Shown: positions 44,667 to 53,063 of the stretch, piece after piece
How the letters are laid out: the number at the start of each line of letters is the position of its first letter
Numbering within the stretch: position 1 is the stretch's first letter
Assembly (NCBI RefSeq): GCF_900456975.1
Contig: NZ_UGYM01000002.1
Span: forward strand, 3,782,001 to 3,846,000
DNA: 64,000 bases
Direction of reading: 5' to 3'
Source of the DNA: Shewanella baltica
GTDB taxonomy: Bacteria; Pseudomonadota; Gammaproteobacteria; Enterobacterales; Shewanellaceae
Notes under the pieces: generated by a model
What the model was told of the DNA's origin: nothing
Database searches by the model: none
Seen by the model: the letters and a program-made list of their open reading frames with translations, nothing else
Made by a program: the position numbers and the translations under genes

Positions 44667-47111
44667 TTAACCTAACTGAGCAATGACATCATCAATCAAG
44701 TCGATCGCCTCATCAAACTGGTACTGATTAATCATAGACAAGGCAGGGCTTAACGCTTGCCACATTGCACTGCTCACCTGCGGCTTTAAGGCATCAATTT
44801 TTGCCACTGCGCTGGCATCGGCATCATCTAAGTTCTGCCGCAAGGCCTGTAATGCCGCCCTTAAATCTTCAGCAGATAATAAATCAGCGGCTTGGGGTTC
44901 GGCTTGATTCACCGCTGCGGGTTTGGCGTATTCAATCGCATCGCAAATAGAAGCCACTAGCGGTTGAATTTGAACTAACTCATCTTCACAAGGCGCATTT
45001 TCAGTTAAATGCAACTCAAGTAAACGCGCTAACTCCACCAATTTAGCCGAGCTTAAATTGCCCGCTAAGCCTTTAAGGGTATGGGCAATACGCACCGAAT
45101 CTTCGATTTGATTCGCCGCGATGGCTTTGCGAACCTGTTCCACCACATTACGCTGACTGCTCACAAAACGATCAAATATGCGTTGATAAAGCCGCGTCGA
45201 GTGTTGCACCAGTTGCAAACCTCTATCGATATCCAGCTCTGGGTGCTCTGGCCACTTAAGCAATACGGTTTGTTCTGCACTATTGCCTGCCTCACCCTTG
45301 GTGTTACTCAATATCGATTGAGTAAAGGTATCTACTGCAGCCGTGTCAGATGCGGGAGCGAGATATTTCAACAGGGTTTGATAAAGAACATTCACTTCTA
45401 TCGGTTTGGCGATATGGTCGTTCATGCCCGCCCTGATGCACATGTCCCTATCGCCCGCCATCGCATTAGCCGTCATGGCGACGACAGGTAAATTTGCCAA
45501 CTCAGGCCTTTTTCTTATCGCCTGAGTGGCTTGATAGCCATCCATCACCGGCATTTGGCAGTCCATTAATACTAGATCGAAATGCTGCTGCGACAGTTTG
45601 TCTAAGGCGATTTGACCATTGGTCGCTATGGATAGAATAATCCCCACTTGCTCTAAAAACTCGCTGGCGACTTCGAGATTCATCTCGTTATCTTCCACTA
45701 ACAGGATACGCTTCCCTTGCAGTGGCAATAACAACTGTGGTGCCAGCTCTTCGGTACGGCGCCTTACTGGCAAAATGCCTTCGCGGCCAATCGCATTCAT
45801 TATGCCGTCGAGTAAGCGTGAGGCACTGATGGGTTTACTGATGTATCCCGCTAAAGCCAGTTGCTCAATTTGAGTGAGGAACTCATGATCCGCATGGGCA
45901 GATACCATTAAAATTTTGGGCTGAGACTGAGGTTGTGATTGTGATTGAGATTGCGACTGAGCCTGCAATTGGATTTGACGCGCGGTTTCCAGCCCATCCA
46001 TGTTAGGCATTTTCCAATCAATTAACGCCACTTCATAGGCTTGCAATAAGCAGCGGCTTATCGCTTCTTCACCCGAGCGAACCGTATCGACCCTAAAGCC
46101 CATACTTTCAAGCGTAGTACGCATAATATCTCTGGCGGTCGCGTTATCATCGACCACCAGCACAGACATGCCTTCAAGCTCTTGTTCGAGTACTAATTTC
46201 TGACCATCGGAAATGTGCAACTTGACCGTGAAATAGAAAGTGCTGCCATGACCGAACTGACTTTCTACCCCTATCTTCCCGCCCATGAGTTCAACTAGCT
46301 GCTTACAGATAGCTAAACCTAAACCTGTGCCACCGTATTTACGGGTGGTTGAAGTATCCGCTTGGGTAAAAGATTTAAACAATTTTGCTTGCTGCTGCTC
46401 AGTTAACCCGATGCCGCTGTCACGCACGCTAAAACGCAGCACGACATCATCATCTTGCTGCTCAACTAAACTGAGCGACAGTAGCACCTCACCGCGTTCA
46501 GTGAACTTAATGGCGTTATTCATCAGGTTAATCAACACTTGGCCTAATCGCAGCGAATCCCCTAACAGATAACGAGGCACATTGGGCGCAACGGCGAACA
46601 ATAATTCAATCTGTTTGTGGGCAGCTTTCTCAGAAAACATATCGCTGAGATCTTCCAACATAGTATCGAGCTGAAAGGGTACTGAATCTATGTCTAGCTT
46701 ACCCGCTTCAATCTTAGAGAAATCCAGAATGTCATTGATAATCGACAGCAAAGACTGCGATGCCCGCTCAATCTTCTCTACATAATTCTTCTGTTTTTTA
46801 TCTAATTCGGTCTGCAAGCACAGCTGGGACATGCCGATAATGGCATTCATTGGAGTACGGATTTCGTGGGACATATTCGCCAAGAAGTCACCCTTGGCTT
46901 TACTGGCCGCATCGGCTTGCTCTTTGGCGAGTAACAGCTCATCTGAGAGCAATTTAAGCTCTGTCATATCGACCATGCTGATCACGGCCGATTCAAATTG
47001 TCCTTGGGCATCAAGCAGTGCCGACACATTGACTGTCATCCACAAAGGCGCACCGGAAGGACGAATAAAACTGCGCTCGCCGCGATAATGGTCAATCTTA
47101 CCTTCAACCAA
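44667..47111 (-). CDS. C-terminal part of interrupted hybrid sensor kinase (HisKA-HATPase-REC-REC-HPt)
   Basis: This is the same reading frame as the gene at 47145, separated from it by one TAA. It carries the end of a PAS domain ([23 protein letters not shown]), HisKA with [11 protein letters not shown], HATPase with [12 protein letters not shown] and GGTGLGLAI, two receivers ([11 protein letters not shown] and [11 protein letters not shown]) joined by a Gln/Ser repeat ([17 protein letters not shown]), and an HPt domain with [10 protein letters not shown]. Whether it is made alone is unclear: the TTG at 47111 has AGGAG directly against it, which is too close to be a good ribosome site. Without the N-terminal sensor it would be a soluble hybrid kinase. 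Confidence 0.8.
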   Translation of the reverse strand: MVEGKIDHYRGERSFIRPSGAPLWMTVNVSALLDAQGQFESAVISMVDMTELKLLSDELLLAKEQADAASKAKGDFLANMSHEIRTPMNAIIGMSQLCLQTELDKKQKNYVEKIERASQSLLSIINDILDFSKIEAGKLDIDSVPFQLDTMLEDLSDMFSEKAAHKQIELLFAVAPNVPRYLLGDSLRLGQVLINLMNNAIKFTERGEVLLSLSLVEQQDDDVVLRFSVRDSGIGLTEQQQAKLFKSFTQADTSTTRKYGGTGLGLAICKQLVELMGGKIGVESQFGHGSTFYFTVKLHISDGQKLVLEQELEGMSVLVVDDNATARDIMRTTLESMGFRVDTVRSGEEAISRCLLQAYEVALIDWKMPNMDGLETARQIQLQAQSQSQSQSQPQSQPKILMVSAHADHEFLTQIEQLALAGYISKPISASRLLDGIMNAIGREGILPVRRRTEELAPQLLLPLQGKRILLVEDNEMNLEVASEFLEQVGIILSIATNGQIALDKLSQQHFDLVLMDCQMPVMDGYQATQAIRKRPELANLPVVAMTANAMAGDRDMCIRAGMNDHIAKPIEVNVLYQTLLKYLAPASDTAAVDTFTQSILSNTKGEAGNSAEQTVLLKWPEHPELDIDRGLQLVQHSTRLYQRIFDRFVSSQRNVVEQVRKAIAANQIEDSVRIAHTLKGLAGNLSSAKLVELARLLELHLTENAPCEDELVQIQPLVASICDAIEYAKPAAVNQAEPQAADLLSAEDLRAALQALRQNLDDADASAVAKIDALKPQVSSAMWQALSPALSMINQYQFDEAIDLIDDVIAQLG

Positions 47112-47144
47112 CTCCTGAAATTGCGCCTTAGCTATGGGTTGATC

Positions 47145-50021
47145 TTACTCACTGAGAACCTCAAAAATAGCAGTATTACGTAAATGGTTACGTGACAGCG
47201 CCATATCGGCACAGAATTGGTCATTACAATCTAAAATAACGCCTTTAATATCAACATTGACTATGCCAATGGTCGCCCCATCGAACAGCGCCTTAAAGTG
47301 CGCCTCACTGAGGGCTAACTCTTGCTCTATGGTTTTGCGTTGGGTAATGTCCATCACATAACCATTCCACGTGATGGCACCCTCTTCACCCAAATGACCG
47401 CTCGCGCCCGCTTCCATCCAACGTATGCTGCCATTAGGGTGGCGATAGCGAAACTCGCGTATCCATTGCAGTCTGTCTTCACTCTGACCCGACAAGGCCC
47501 GCACAACATCGGGCCTTTCTTCATCAAAAATCCGCTCGGCTATGATGTCAAAATTACTCATCAGATCATCGCGATGCAGCCCAAGCATCTTCATTGCCGC
47601 ACCAGAGAGGAAGGTAAATCTTCGGTCTATAGGCGAGTGCCACTGCAATTGATACACAGTGCAAGGAATAGACTCAGTAATATTGGTCATCTGTTGACGC
47701 GATTGCTCTAACTGTACCAGCGCGAGTTTACTCTCGGTAATATCGTCGATACTGCCGTCAAACCAGAGTGGAATGCCCTCTTCGGTATAACTCGCCTTAC
47801 CTTTCTCATGTACCCAGCGAATACTGCCATCGCGGTGGCGAATACGATATTCCACTTCAAAGGTTTCTTGCTGCGCGAGTGCTCTATCAATATGCAAATG
47901 ACATGTAGGCCTATCCTCCTCTAAAATCAGCGAAGCAAAGGTACGTTGGCGATTTTCAATAAACTGACTCGCTGCATAACCCGTAATCTCGGCAATATTG
48001 TCACTGATATATTCCATGAACCATACATCCCCGATGCGAGTCCGATAAACAGCGCCGGGAATATTCGTCACTAGCCCACGAAAACGCTGTTCGCTATCAC
48101 GGATTTTCTGCTCAACGGCCAGTTTTTGTGTCATATCGCGTATTGAAGCCGCCACTTGCCTCTGTCCATCAAAGGCGGTGGGAAGAATACTCAGCGCTAT
48201 TTCCGCAATAAATTCATTACCATCGGCTTTTAACGCCCGCACATGACGGGCATTTGCCATGCTTCTATCACGGCCTTCTCGCAGGAATGTTTGCCGTTCA
48301 AGTACATGCCTTTCTCCCAATTCTTGCGGCAATAACGCCTCAACCTGCAACCCCAGCATAGCGCCCGTTTCGTATCCAAAGAGCTGTAGACAGCGACTGT
48401 TAGTGAACACGATTTGCCCTAGCTCATCGACAATCAACATGGCCTCGGGCGCGGCTTCCAGTACCGCATTTGACCAGACCGCCGCTGAGAACTGCTCTGT
48501 CACATCGGTAAATAACATCTCGACCGACATTAACTCACCTGTGTCAGACATTAATGGCTGCATAAACACATCGAGCCTTCTTAAATGCCCTTGATCATCC
48601 AGCATTTCCACTTGATGCGAAGGAACATTTTGGCCTTTCAAAGCCAAATCAGTGTATTGCCAGTTTTTCTCATTGAGGGGATTGGCCGAAAACAGTCTTT
48701 GATATTTGCGCTTGAGCAGATCAGGGGAGATCCCCAGCACCTTAGTCACGCCCTCGCTCACTTGTGCTAGTTGGCCGTCGGGATCGAGGGAACAATAGAA
48801 AGACTTATCGCTCATACCATCAATCAAACGAGCAAAGCGGTTGCCACGGGAATCAAGAATGGCTTGCTCACGTTCGGCGAGTAATTCCGCCATTTGATTG
48901 AAGGTATTGCTCAGCGTCACAATCTCACTCACAGCACCTTTAGGTACAATGAGCTGCTGGGTTTTACCCTGTCCAAAAGACAAGATACCCGACTCGAGTA
49001 GCTCTAATGGCCGAGTCAGCCGCTTAGCGGCCAGATAGCAAGTCAACAATAATAAGAGGGTTAGCAAACTCAAATTGAGTATTATGGATGCCACATCATC
49101 GAGCAGTGAGCTGAATAATTCTTGCTCTGGTGCTAGCACTATGACGCGCCATTTTAGCTGCGGAACGGTTGCAATACTCGCGAGGTAAACCACATCCTTA
49201 TCGTCAACAAACCTTGCCTGACCATCAAGTCCTTTCGCTTGTAAGGCCCAAAAGTCAGCATTCCTGTATTTATTTTTATCGAGCCACTGTGTTGAAGTGG
49301 TGGCCAACACTTTTTCCCTATCGACATGATAAATAAGTCGCCCTTGATCGTCTAAAACCACCAGCCGATTAGGCGCAATTCCTAATTGCTTTGGCAAGCC
49401 ATCTAGCGCTAAGTCAACCGTCGCGACACCAAAATAATGCTCCGCCTCACCAAAAGGAGCCGAATAAGTCACCATCAGAATATTGCCCGCCCCCTCATCA
49501 AAGTACGCCTTTGACCAGTAGCCCGCCGCTTGATTGATGGCATTGTTCCACCAATCCCAAGTGCCATCGGTATAATCGTAACCCTCGGCGCCAATATCGA
49601 GATAATGGAGATCGTCGCTACCACTGGTGTCGCGGTAAACATAGGGAGAAAAGAGTTTGCGATTGGGGAAGGTGTTGGGTTTAAACGCGACTGCGGAGCC
49701 AAAGAAATCAGGATTACGTTTGAGTCGATTCATCAAGACACTTTTAACGCTCTCAGCGTCATTCATATCTTCTTTGCTTGACAAAAAACCAATAAAATCA
49801 GCAAGGCCTTGGGTATTGGCTTGTGCGTGCTCGAGTAACAATTGCAGACGAGAAGCCGAGTGACTCGCCTCCTGCGTAAGGCTATGGTAGAGCCGTTTCT
49901 CCGAGGAGAGATAACTAAACCAAGCATTAACAGCATAAACACTCGCCATGATTAAAATGAGAGGCAAGGCTATGTGGGATAAGATTCTGCTGCGAAAAGT
50001 ACGAAGTTTACTTTTGTCCAT
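47145..50021 (-). CDS. N-terminal part of interrupted hybrid sensor kinase (dCache, HAMP, PAS repeats)
   Basis: A 958-residue product with membrane segment 1 (about 15-33), a periplasmic dCache-like sensor (about 35-305; WWNNAI, GAGNILMVTYSAPF, TVDLALDG), membrane segment 2 (about 311-331), a HAMP (about 332-385) and four complete PAS/PAC domains, then a PAS cut at EVLSE by TAA. The frame continues after the stop to encode the kinase, receivers and HPt (44667-47144), so the full protein would be about 1780 residues. The stop removes the catalytic half. The ligand is unknown. Either a recent nonsense mutation, an assembly error, or a readthrough case. Confidence 0.85.
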   Translation of the reverse strand: MDKSKLRTFRSRILSHIALPLILIMASVYAVNAWFSYLSSEKRLYHSLTQEASHSASRLQLLLEHAQANTQGLADFIGFLSSKEDMNDAESVKSVLMNRLKRNPDFFGSAVAFKPNTFPNRKLFSPYVYRDTSGSDDLHYLDIGAEGYDYTDGTWDWWNNAINQAAGYWSKAYFDEGAGNILMVTYSAPFGEAEHYFGVATVDLALDGLPKQLGIAPNRLVVLDDQGRLIYHVDREKVLATTSTQWLDKNKYRNADFWALQAKGLDGQARFVDDKDVVYLASIATVPQLKWRVIVLAPEQELFSSLLDDVASIILNLSLLTLLLLLTCYLAAKRLTRPLELLESGILSFGQGKTQQLIVPKGAVSEIVTLSNTFNQMAELLAEREQAILDSRGNRFARLIDGMSDKSFYCSLDPDGQLAQVSEGVTKVLGISPDLLKRKYQRLFSANPLNEKNWQYTDLALKGQNVPSHQVEMLDDQGHLRRLDVFMQPLMSDTGELMSVEMLFTDVTEQFSAAVWSNAVLEAAPEAMLIVDELGQIVFTNSRCLQLFGYETGAMLGLQVEALLPQELGERHVLERQTFLREGRDRSMANARHVRALKADGNEFIAEIALSILPTAFDGQRQVAASIRDMTQKLAVEQKIRDSEQRFRGLVTNIPGAVYRTRIGDVWFMEYISDNIAEITGYAASQFIENRQRTFASLILEEDRPTCHLHIDRALAQQETFEVEYRIRHRDGSIRWVHEKGKASYTEEGIPLWFDGSIDDITESKLALVQLEQSRQQMTNITESIPCTVYQLQWHSPIDRRFTFLSGAAMKMLGLHRDDLMSNFDIIAERIFDEERPDVVRALSGQSEDRLQWIREFRYRHPNGSIRWMEAGASGHLGEEGAITWNGYVMDITQRKTIEQELALSEAHFKALFDGATIGIVNVDIKGVILDCNDQFCADMALSRNHLRNTAIFEVLSE

Positions 50022-50044
50022 GGCGTCGCCCTAAAGTCCTCGAT

Positions 50045-50079
50045 TTTATATGCACTATTTTTTAAATAGTGCATATAAA
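50045..50079. repeat. Perfect 16-bp inverted repeat
   Basis: TTTATATGCACTATTT (50045-50060) is followed by TTT and its exact reverse complement AAATAGTGCATATAAA (50064-50079). It sits between the symporter stop (50151) and the start of the interrupted kinase (50021). It is A+T-rich, so it is more like an operator or cruciform than a terminator, though a hairpin in the alsT 3' end is possible. Confidence 0.8.
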
Positions 50080-50150
50080 GTAAACGAAGAATCCAGTGGC
50101 GACAATGTCAAAGTTAAAATAATGTGAAGTAATTTATTGTTTTAAAAACA

Positions 50151-51509
50151 CTAATAAGCGGTATCTAAGGTTTGATTTGGCAAGATACGGGCAAAATAGC
50201 TTTGGGTTTCGGCGATAATGATATGCCTCAAGCCTACAATCGCGATCAAGTTTGGAATCGCCATCAAGCCATTAACCGTATCGGCCAACAACCAAATCAC
50301 ATCGAGCTTGATAAAAGCGCCACCGGCGATCAGTACTAAAAACACCACTTGATACAAGCGTAAACCGCGCTCGCCGACCAAGTAATACCAACAGCGTTCA
50401 CCGTAATAATGCCAGCCTAGAATCGTCGTAAATGCAAAACACACCAGCGCAATGGTCACCAGATACTGACCCACAACCGCAGAGCCACCGAGGGCGAACG
50501 CCGCGCTCGTCATCGCCGCGCCCGCAGTTTCACCACTCCATACTCCTGTGATGATCAGCACTAAGCCCGTCATAGTACAAATAATGATGGTATCGAAAAA
50601 GGTGCCCGTCATGCTGACTAAACCTTGCTCAACGGGTTCATTGGTCTTAGCGGCAGCCGCTGCAATCGGCGCACTACCAAGGCCTGATTCATTGGAGAAC
50701 ACGCCGCGAGCAATACCGATTTGAATCGCCTGCGCAACTGTCGCCCCTAAAAATCCTCCCGCTGCCGAGAGTGGCGTAAAGGCCGATTCAATCACTAAAC
50801 CTAAGGCGGGTAAAATTTGCTCAGAAAATCCCACTAAAATCCACACGCAGGCCAGCACATAACCAATCGACATGGCAGGCACGAGCTTTTGCGCCACATT
50901 CGAAATGCGCTTAACCCCACCTAAAGTGACGGCGGCAACTAGCACAGTCAACACAGTCGCGGTCAACCAAGTCGGCACCTCAAAGGCAATCGTCAGCGCA
51001 TCGCTGATAGCGTTAACTTGTGCAAAAGTACCTATGCCGAAAAAGGCCACACCAACCCCGAAGATAGCGAACAATTTCGCCATCCAAGGCAGACCAAGTC
51101 CGCGCTCGATATAGTACATTGGGCCACCCGCAATCTGCCCGCGCGCATCGGTCGTGCGATATTTTACCGCCAACATACACTCGGCATATTTAGTCGCCAT
51201 GCCAAAAAATGCCGCCAGCCACATCCAAAATAATGCGCCTGGTCCACCCATTTTGATGGCTGTCGCTACACCGACAATATTACCGGTACCGATAGTGGCG
51301 GACAGCGCAGTACAGAGCGCTGCGAAGGAAGATAAATCCCCATGACCTTTTGCCGGTTTGAATAATAATCCCAGCGCCATAGGCAGACGGATAACTTGGA
51401 TAAGCTTGAGGCGTGCAGTGAGATAAATCCCCGTGCCCACCAGCAAACAAAGGGTGATTGGGCCCCAGACGATGCCATTAATGCTGGCAAGAAAAGCTTG
51501 AAAACTCAT
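50151..51509 (-). CDS. AGCS family alanine/glycine:sodium symporter
   Basis: A 452-residue protein with about 10 or 11 hydrophobic segments and the AGCS signature GTGNIVGVATAIKMGGPGALFWMW near residues 70-95, plus FSNESGLGSAPIAAAAAKT and GWHYYGERCWYYL. Members couple alanine or glycine uptake to Na+. The long 5' leader carries a tandem glycine riboswitch, which supports glycine as substrate or as the signal. The ATG has an AGGAAT site. Confidence 0.93.
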   Translation of the reverse strand: MSFQAFLASINGIVWGPITLCLLVGTGIYLTARLKLIQVIRLPMALGLLFKPAKGHGDLSSFAALCTALSATIGTGNIVGVATAIKMGGPGALFWMWLAAFFGMATKYAECMLAVKYRTTDARGQIAGGPMYYIERGLGLPWMAKLFAIFGVGVAFFGIGTFAQVNAISDALTIAFEVPTWLTATVLTVLVAAVTLGGVKRISNVAQKLVPAMSIGYVLACVWILVGFSEQILPALGLVIESAFTPLSAAGGFLGATVAQAIQIGIARGVFSNESGLGSAPIAAAAAKTNEPVEQGLVSMTGTFFDTIIICTMTGLVLIITGVWSGETAGAAMTSAAFALGGSAVVGQYLVTIALVCFAFTTILGWHYYGERCWYYLVGERGLRLYQVVFLVLIAGGAFIKLDVIWLLADTVNGLMAIPNLIAIVGLRHIIIAETQSYFARILPNQTLDTAY

Positions 51510-51759
51510 GATATTCCTCGAATATTAAACAACAAAATTAATAAACGGAGGAGGAAAAGAAATGGCTGTGACGCGCCGCAGTCGGACGCTATTGCAAACT
51601 ATTTCTAGCCTGTGCTCGACTGAGATTCACCCCAGCTGAACGCGAAATGCGCAGTAAGCGATGACTCAAACGAGTGCTTTTAATAGATGCAAAAGTGCGC
51701 TATCTCAAGCAAAGGGTAAAAATAGCCCACGACGACAAACGACAGGGACTGTGCAGTCA

Positions 51760-52026
51760 TCCTCTCCTCTGTCCTTTTGCCTGAGCGTTTCGCGTCGCGG
51801 TTCAATAACACCACGACACTTTCGCCTTCGGCGCCACCTGATCACACTTTAAATTAAGTGCAATTGGCAGTCTCTCCAGAGGCTCGTCCAGTAACAGTCC
51901 ACGCCTATCGGCACCTGAAAGAGTGCTTTGTTTTTATGGGAAGATTCGATTCAATAAAACCGTCGCTTCAAATAAAACCAAAGTTGCCTCGTCGGTGTGG
52001 GGTCAATTCCCCACTCTCCTGCTACC
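51760..52026 (-). promoter_or_regulatory. Tandem glycine riboswitch in the leader of the symporter gene
   Basis: Two aptamers are visible on the minus strand. Aptamer I (about 52025-51893) has GGAGAGTGGGG...CCCCACACCGACGAGGCAAC, then CTTTCAGGTGCC and GGACTGT. Aptamer II (about 51885-51760) has CTCTGGAGAGACTG, GGCGCCGAAGGCGAAA, then CTCAGGCAAAAGGACAGAGGA. These are the glycine class core blocks in the right order. The symporter start is about 250 bases further on. No strong terminator was identified as expression platform. Confidence 0.9.
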
Positions 52027-52352
52027 TTCATCCGAACGGATTGTTAGATTGAGATTGACTCCCAAGCTAACAGGACGCACAGAATGCAACAAACGCGGCT
52101 TCAGCTCAAGCCGTTTGCTCACAGTTCGTCGAGGATTTAATTCAATTGACTATTTTTACGGCAAGTGACGATTTATGTTTTGTGATCCCGTTTATGATCC
52201 CATTACAGGAAAAATCAGTATCTATCTGAATAGAAAATGCTTTATCTTGAACACGGGATTGCAATGCTAAATTGCAGCCAGGATATGTTGGAGCCACAGC
52301 TTGAAACACTGCTTACCACATAAGCCGCCAATGGATATAAAGGAGTTGCTCA

Positions 52353-53063
52353 ATGGCCGACGTCGCTAAACCAAATCCTGTCGACAAGCTCCACCCAGTC
52401 GCCAAGCTTAACCAAATCAGCAAGTGCTTTCGCGATGGCGAGCAATATCATCAAGTGCTGCAAGCAGTAGATCTACAGATCCATAGAGGCGAAACCGTAG
52501 CGCTCACCGGTCCCAGCGGCAGCGGCAAAAGCACCTTACTTAACCTTATCGCCGGTTTTGAAATGCCTGACTCGGGCGAGATCTTGCTAGAACAAGCGTC
52601 CACCTCAAATTGGCAAGACAAAGATTGGAGCCGTTTCAGGCGCAATTCCTTAGGTGTTGTATTTCAGCAATTTAACTTACTTACGCCACTCAACGTGAAA
52701 GATAATATCGCCTTCTCCTTAAGTTTAACCGCGCAGCCGTGGTCAGCCTGGTGTGACTATCTGGTTGAAAAACTTGGACTGATGCCATTACTTCACCGCC
52801 AAGTTGAAGCCCTGTCCGGCGGTCAACAACAGCGGGTCGCCATCGCCCGCGCCTTAGCCCACAAACCGACGTTACTGCTGGCCGACGAACCCACAGGCAA
52901 CTTAGATGATGTATCGGGTAAGCAAGTCATGGCATTACTGTGTGAACTGGCACGGGAAAGCCAAACCAGTATCTTGATGGTGACCCACAGCGAAGAGTGC
53001 GCCGCCTTTATGCAAAAACGTTGGCACTTATCCCAAGGTGCAGTCGCTATCTATGAACAATAA
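52353..53063 (+). CDS. ABC transporter ATP-binding protein, AttE/LolD type
   Basis: A 236-residue ATPase of the LolD/MacB group: Walker A GPSGSGKST, Q-loop FQQFNLLTP, signature LSGGQQQRVAIARAL and Walker B LLLADEPTGNLD. It pairs with the FtsX-type permease that follows with an 11-bp overlap. AAGGAG precedes the ATG. By context with the AttH-like lipoprotein it forms an AttEFGH-type exporter. Confidence 0.88.
   Translation: MADVAKPNPVDKLHPVAKLNQISKCFRDGEQYHQVLQAVDLQIHRGETVALTGPSGSGKSTLLNLIAGFEMPDSGEILLEQASTSNWQDKDWSRFRRNSLGVVFQQFNLLTPLNVKDNIAFSLSLTAQPWSAWCDYLVEKLGLMPLLHRQVEALSGGQQQRVAIARALAHKPTLLLADEPTGNLDDVSGKQVMALLCELARESQTSILMVTHSEECAAFMQKRWHLSQGAVAIYEQ

Noticed and set aside
44667..50021. 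Frameshift joining the two hybrid kinase parts
   Set aside because: The reading frame is the same on both sides, so only a stop codon intervenes.
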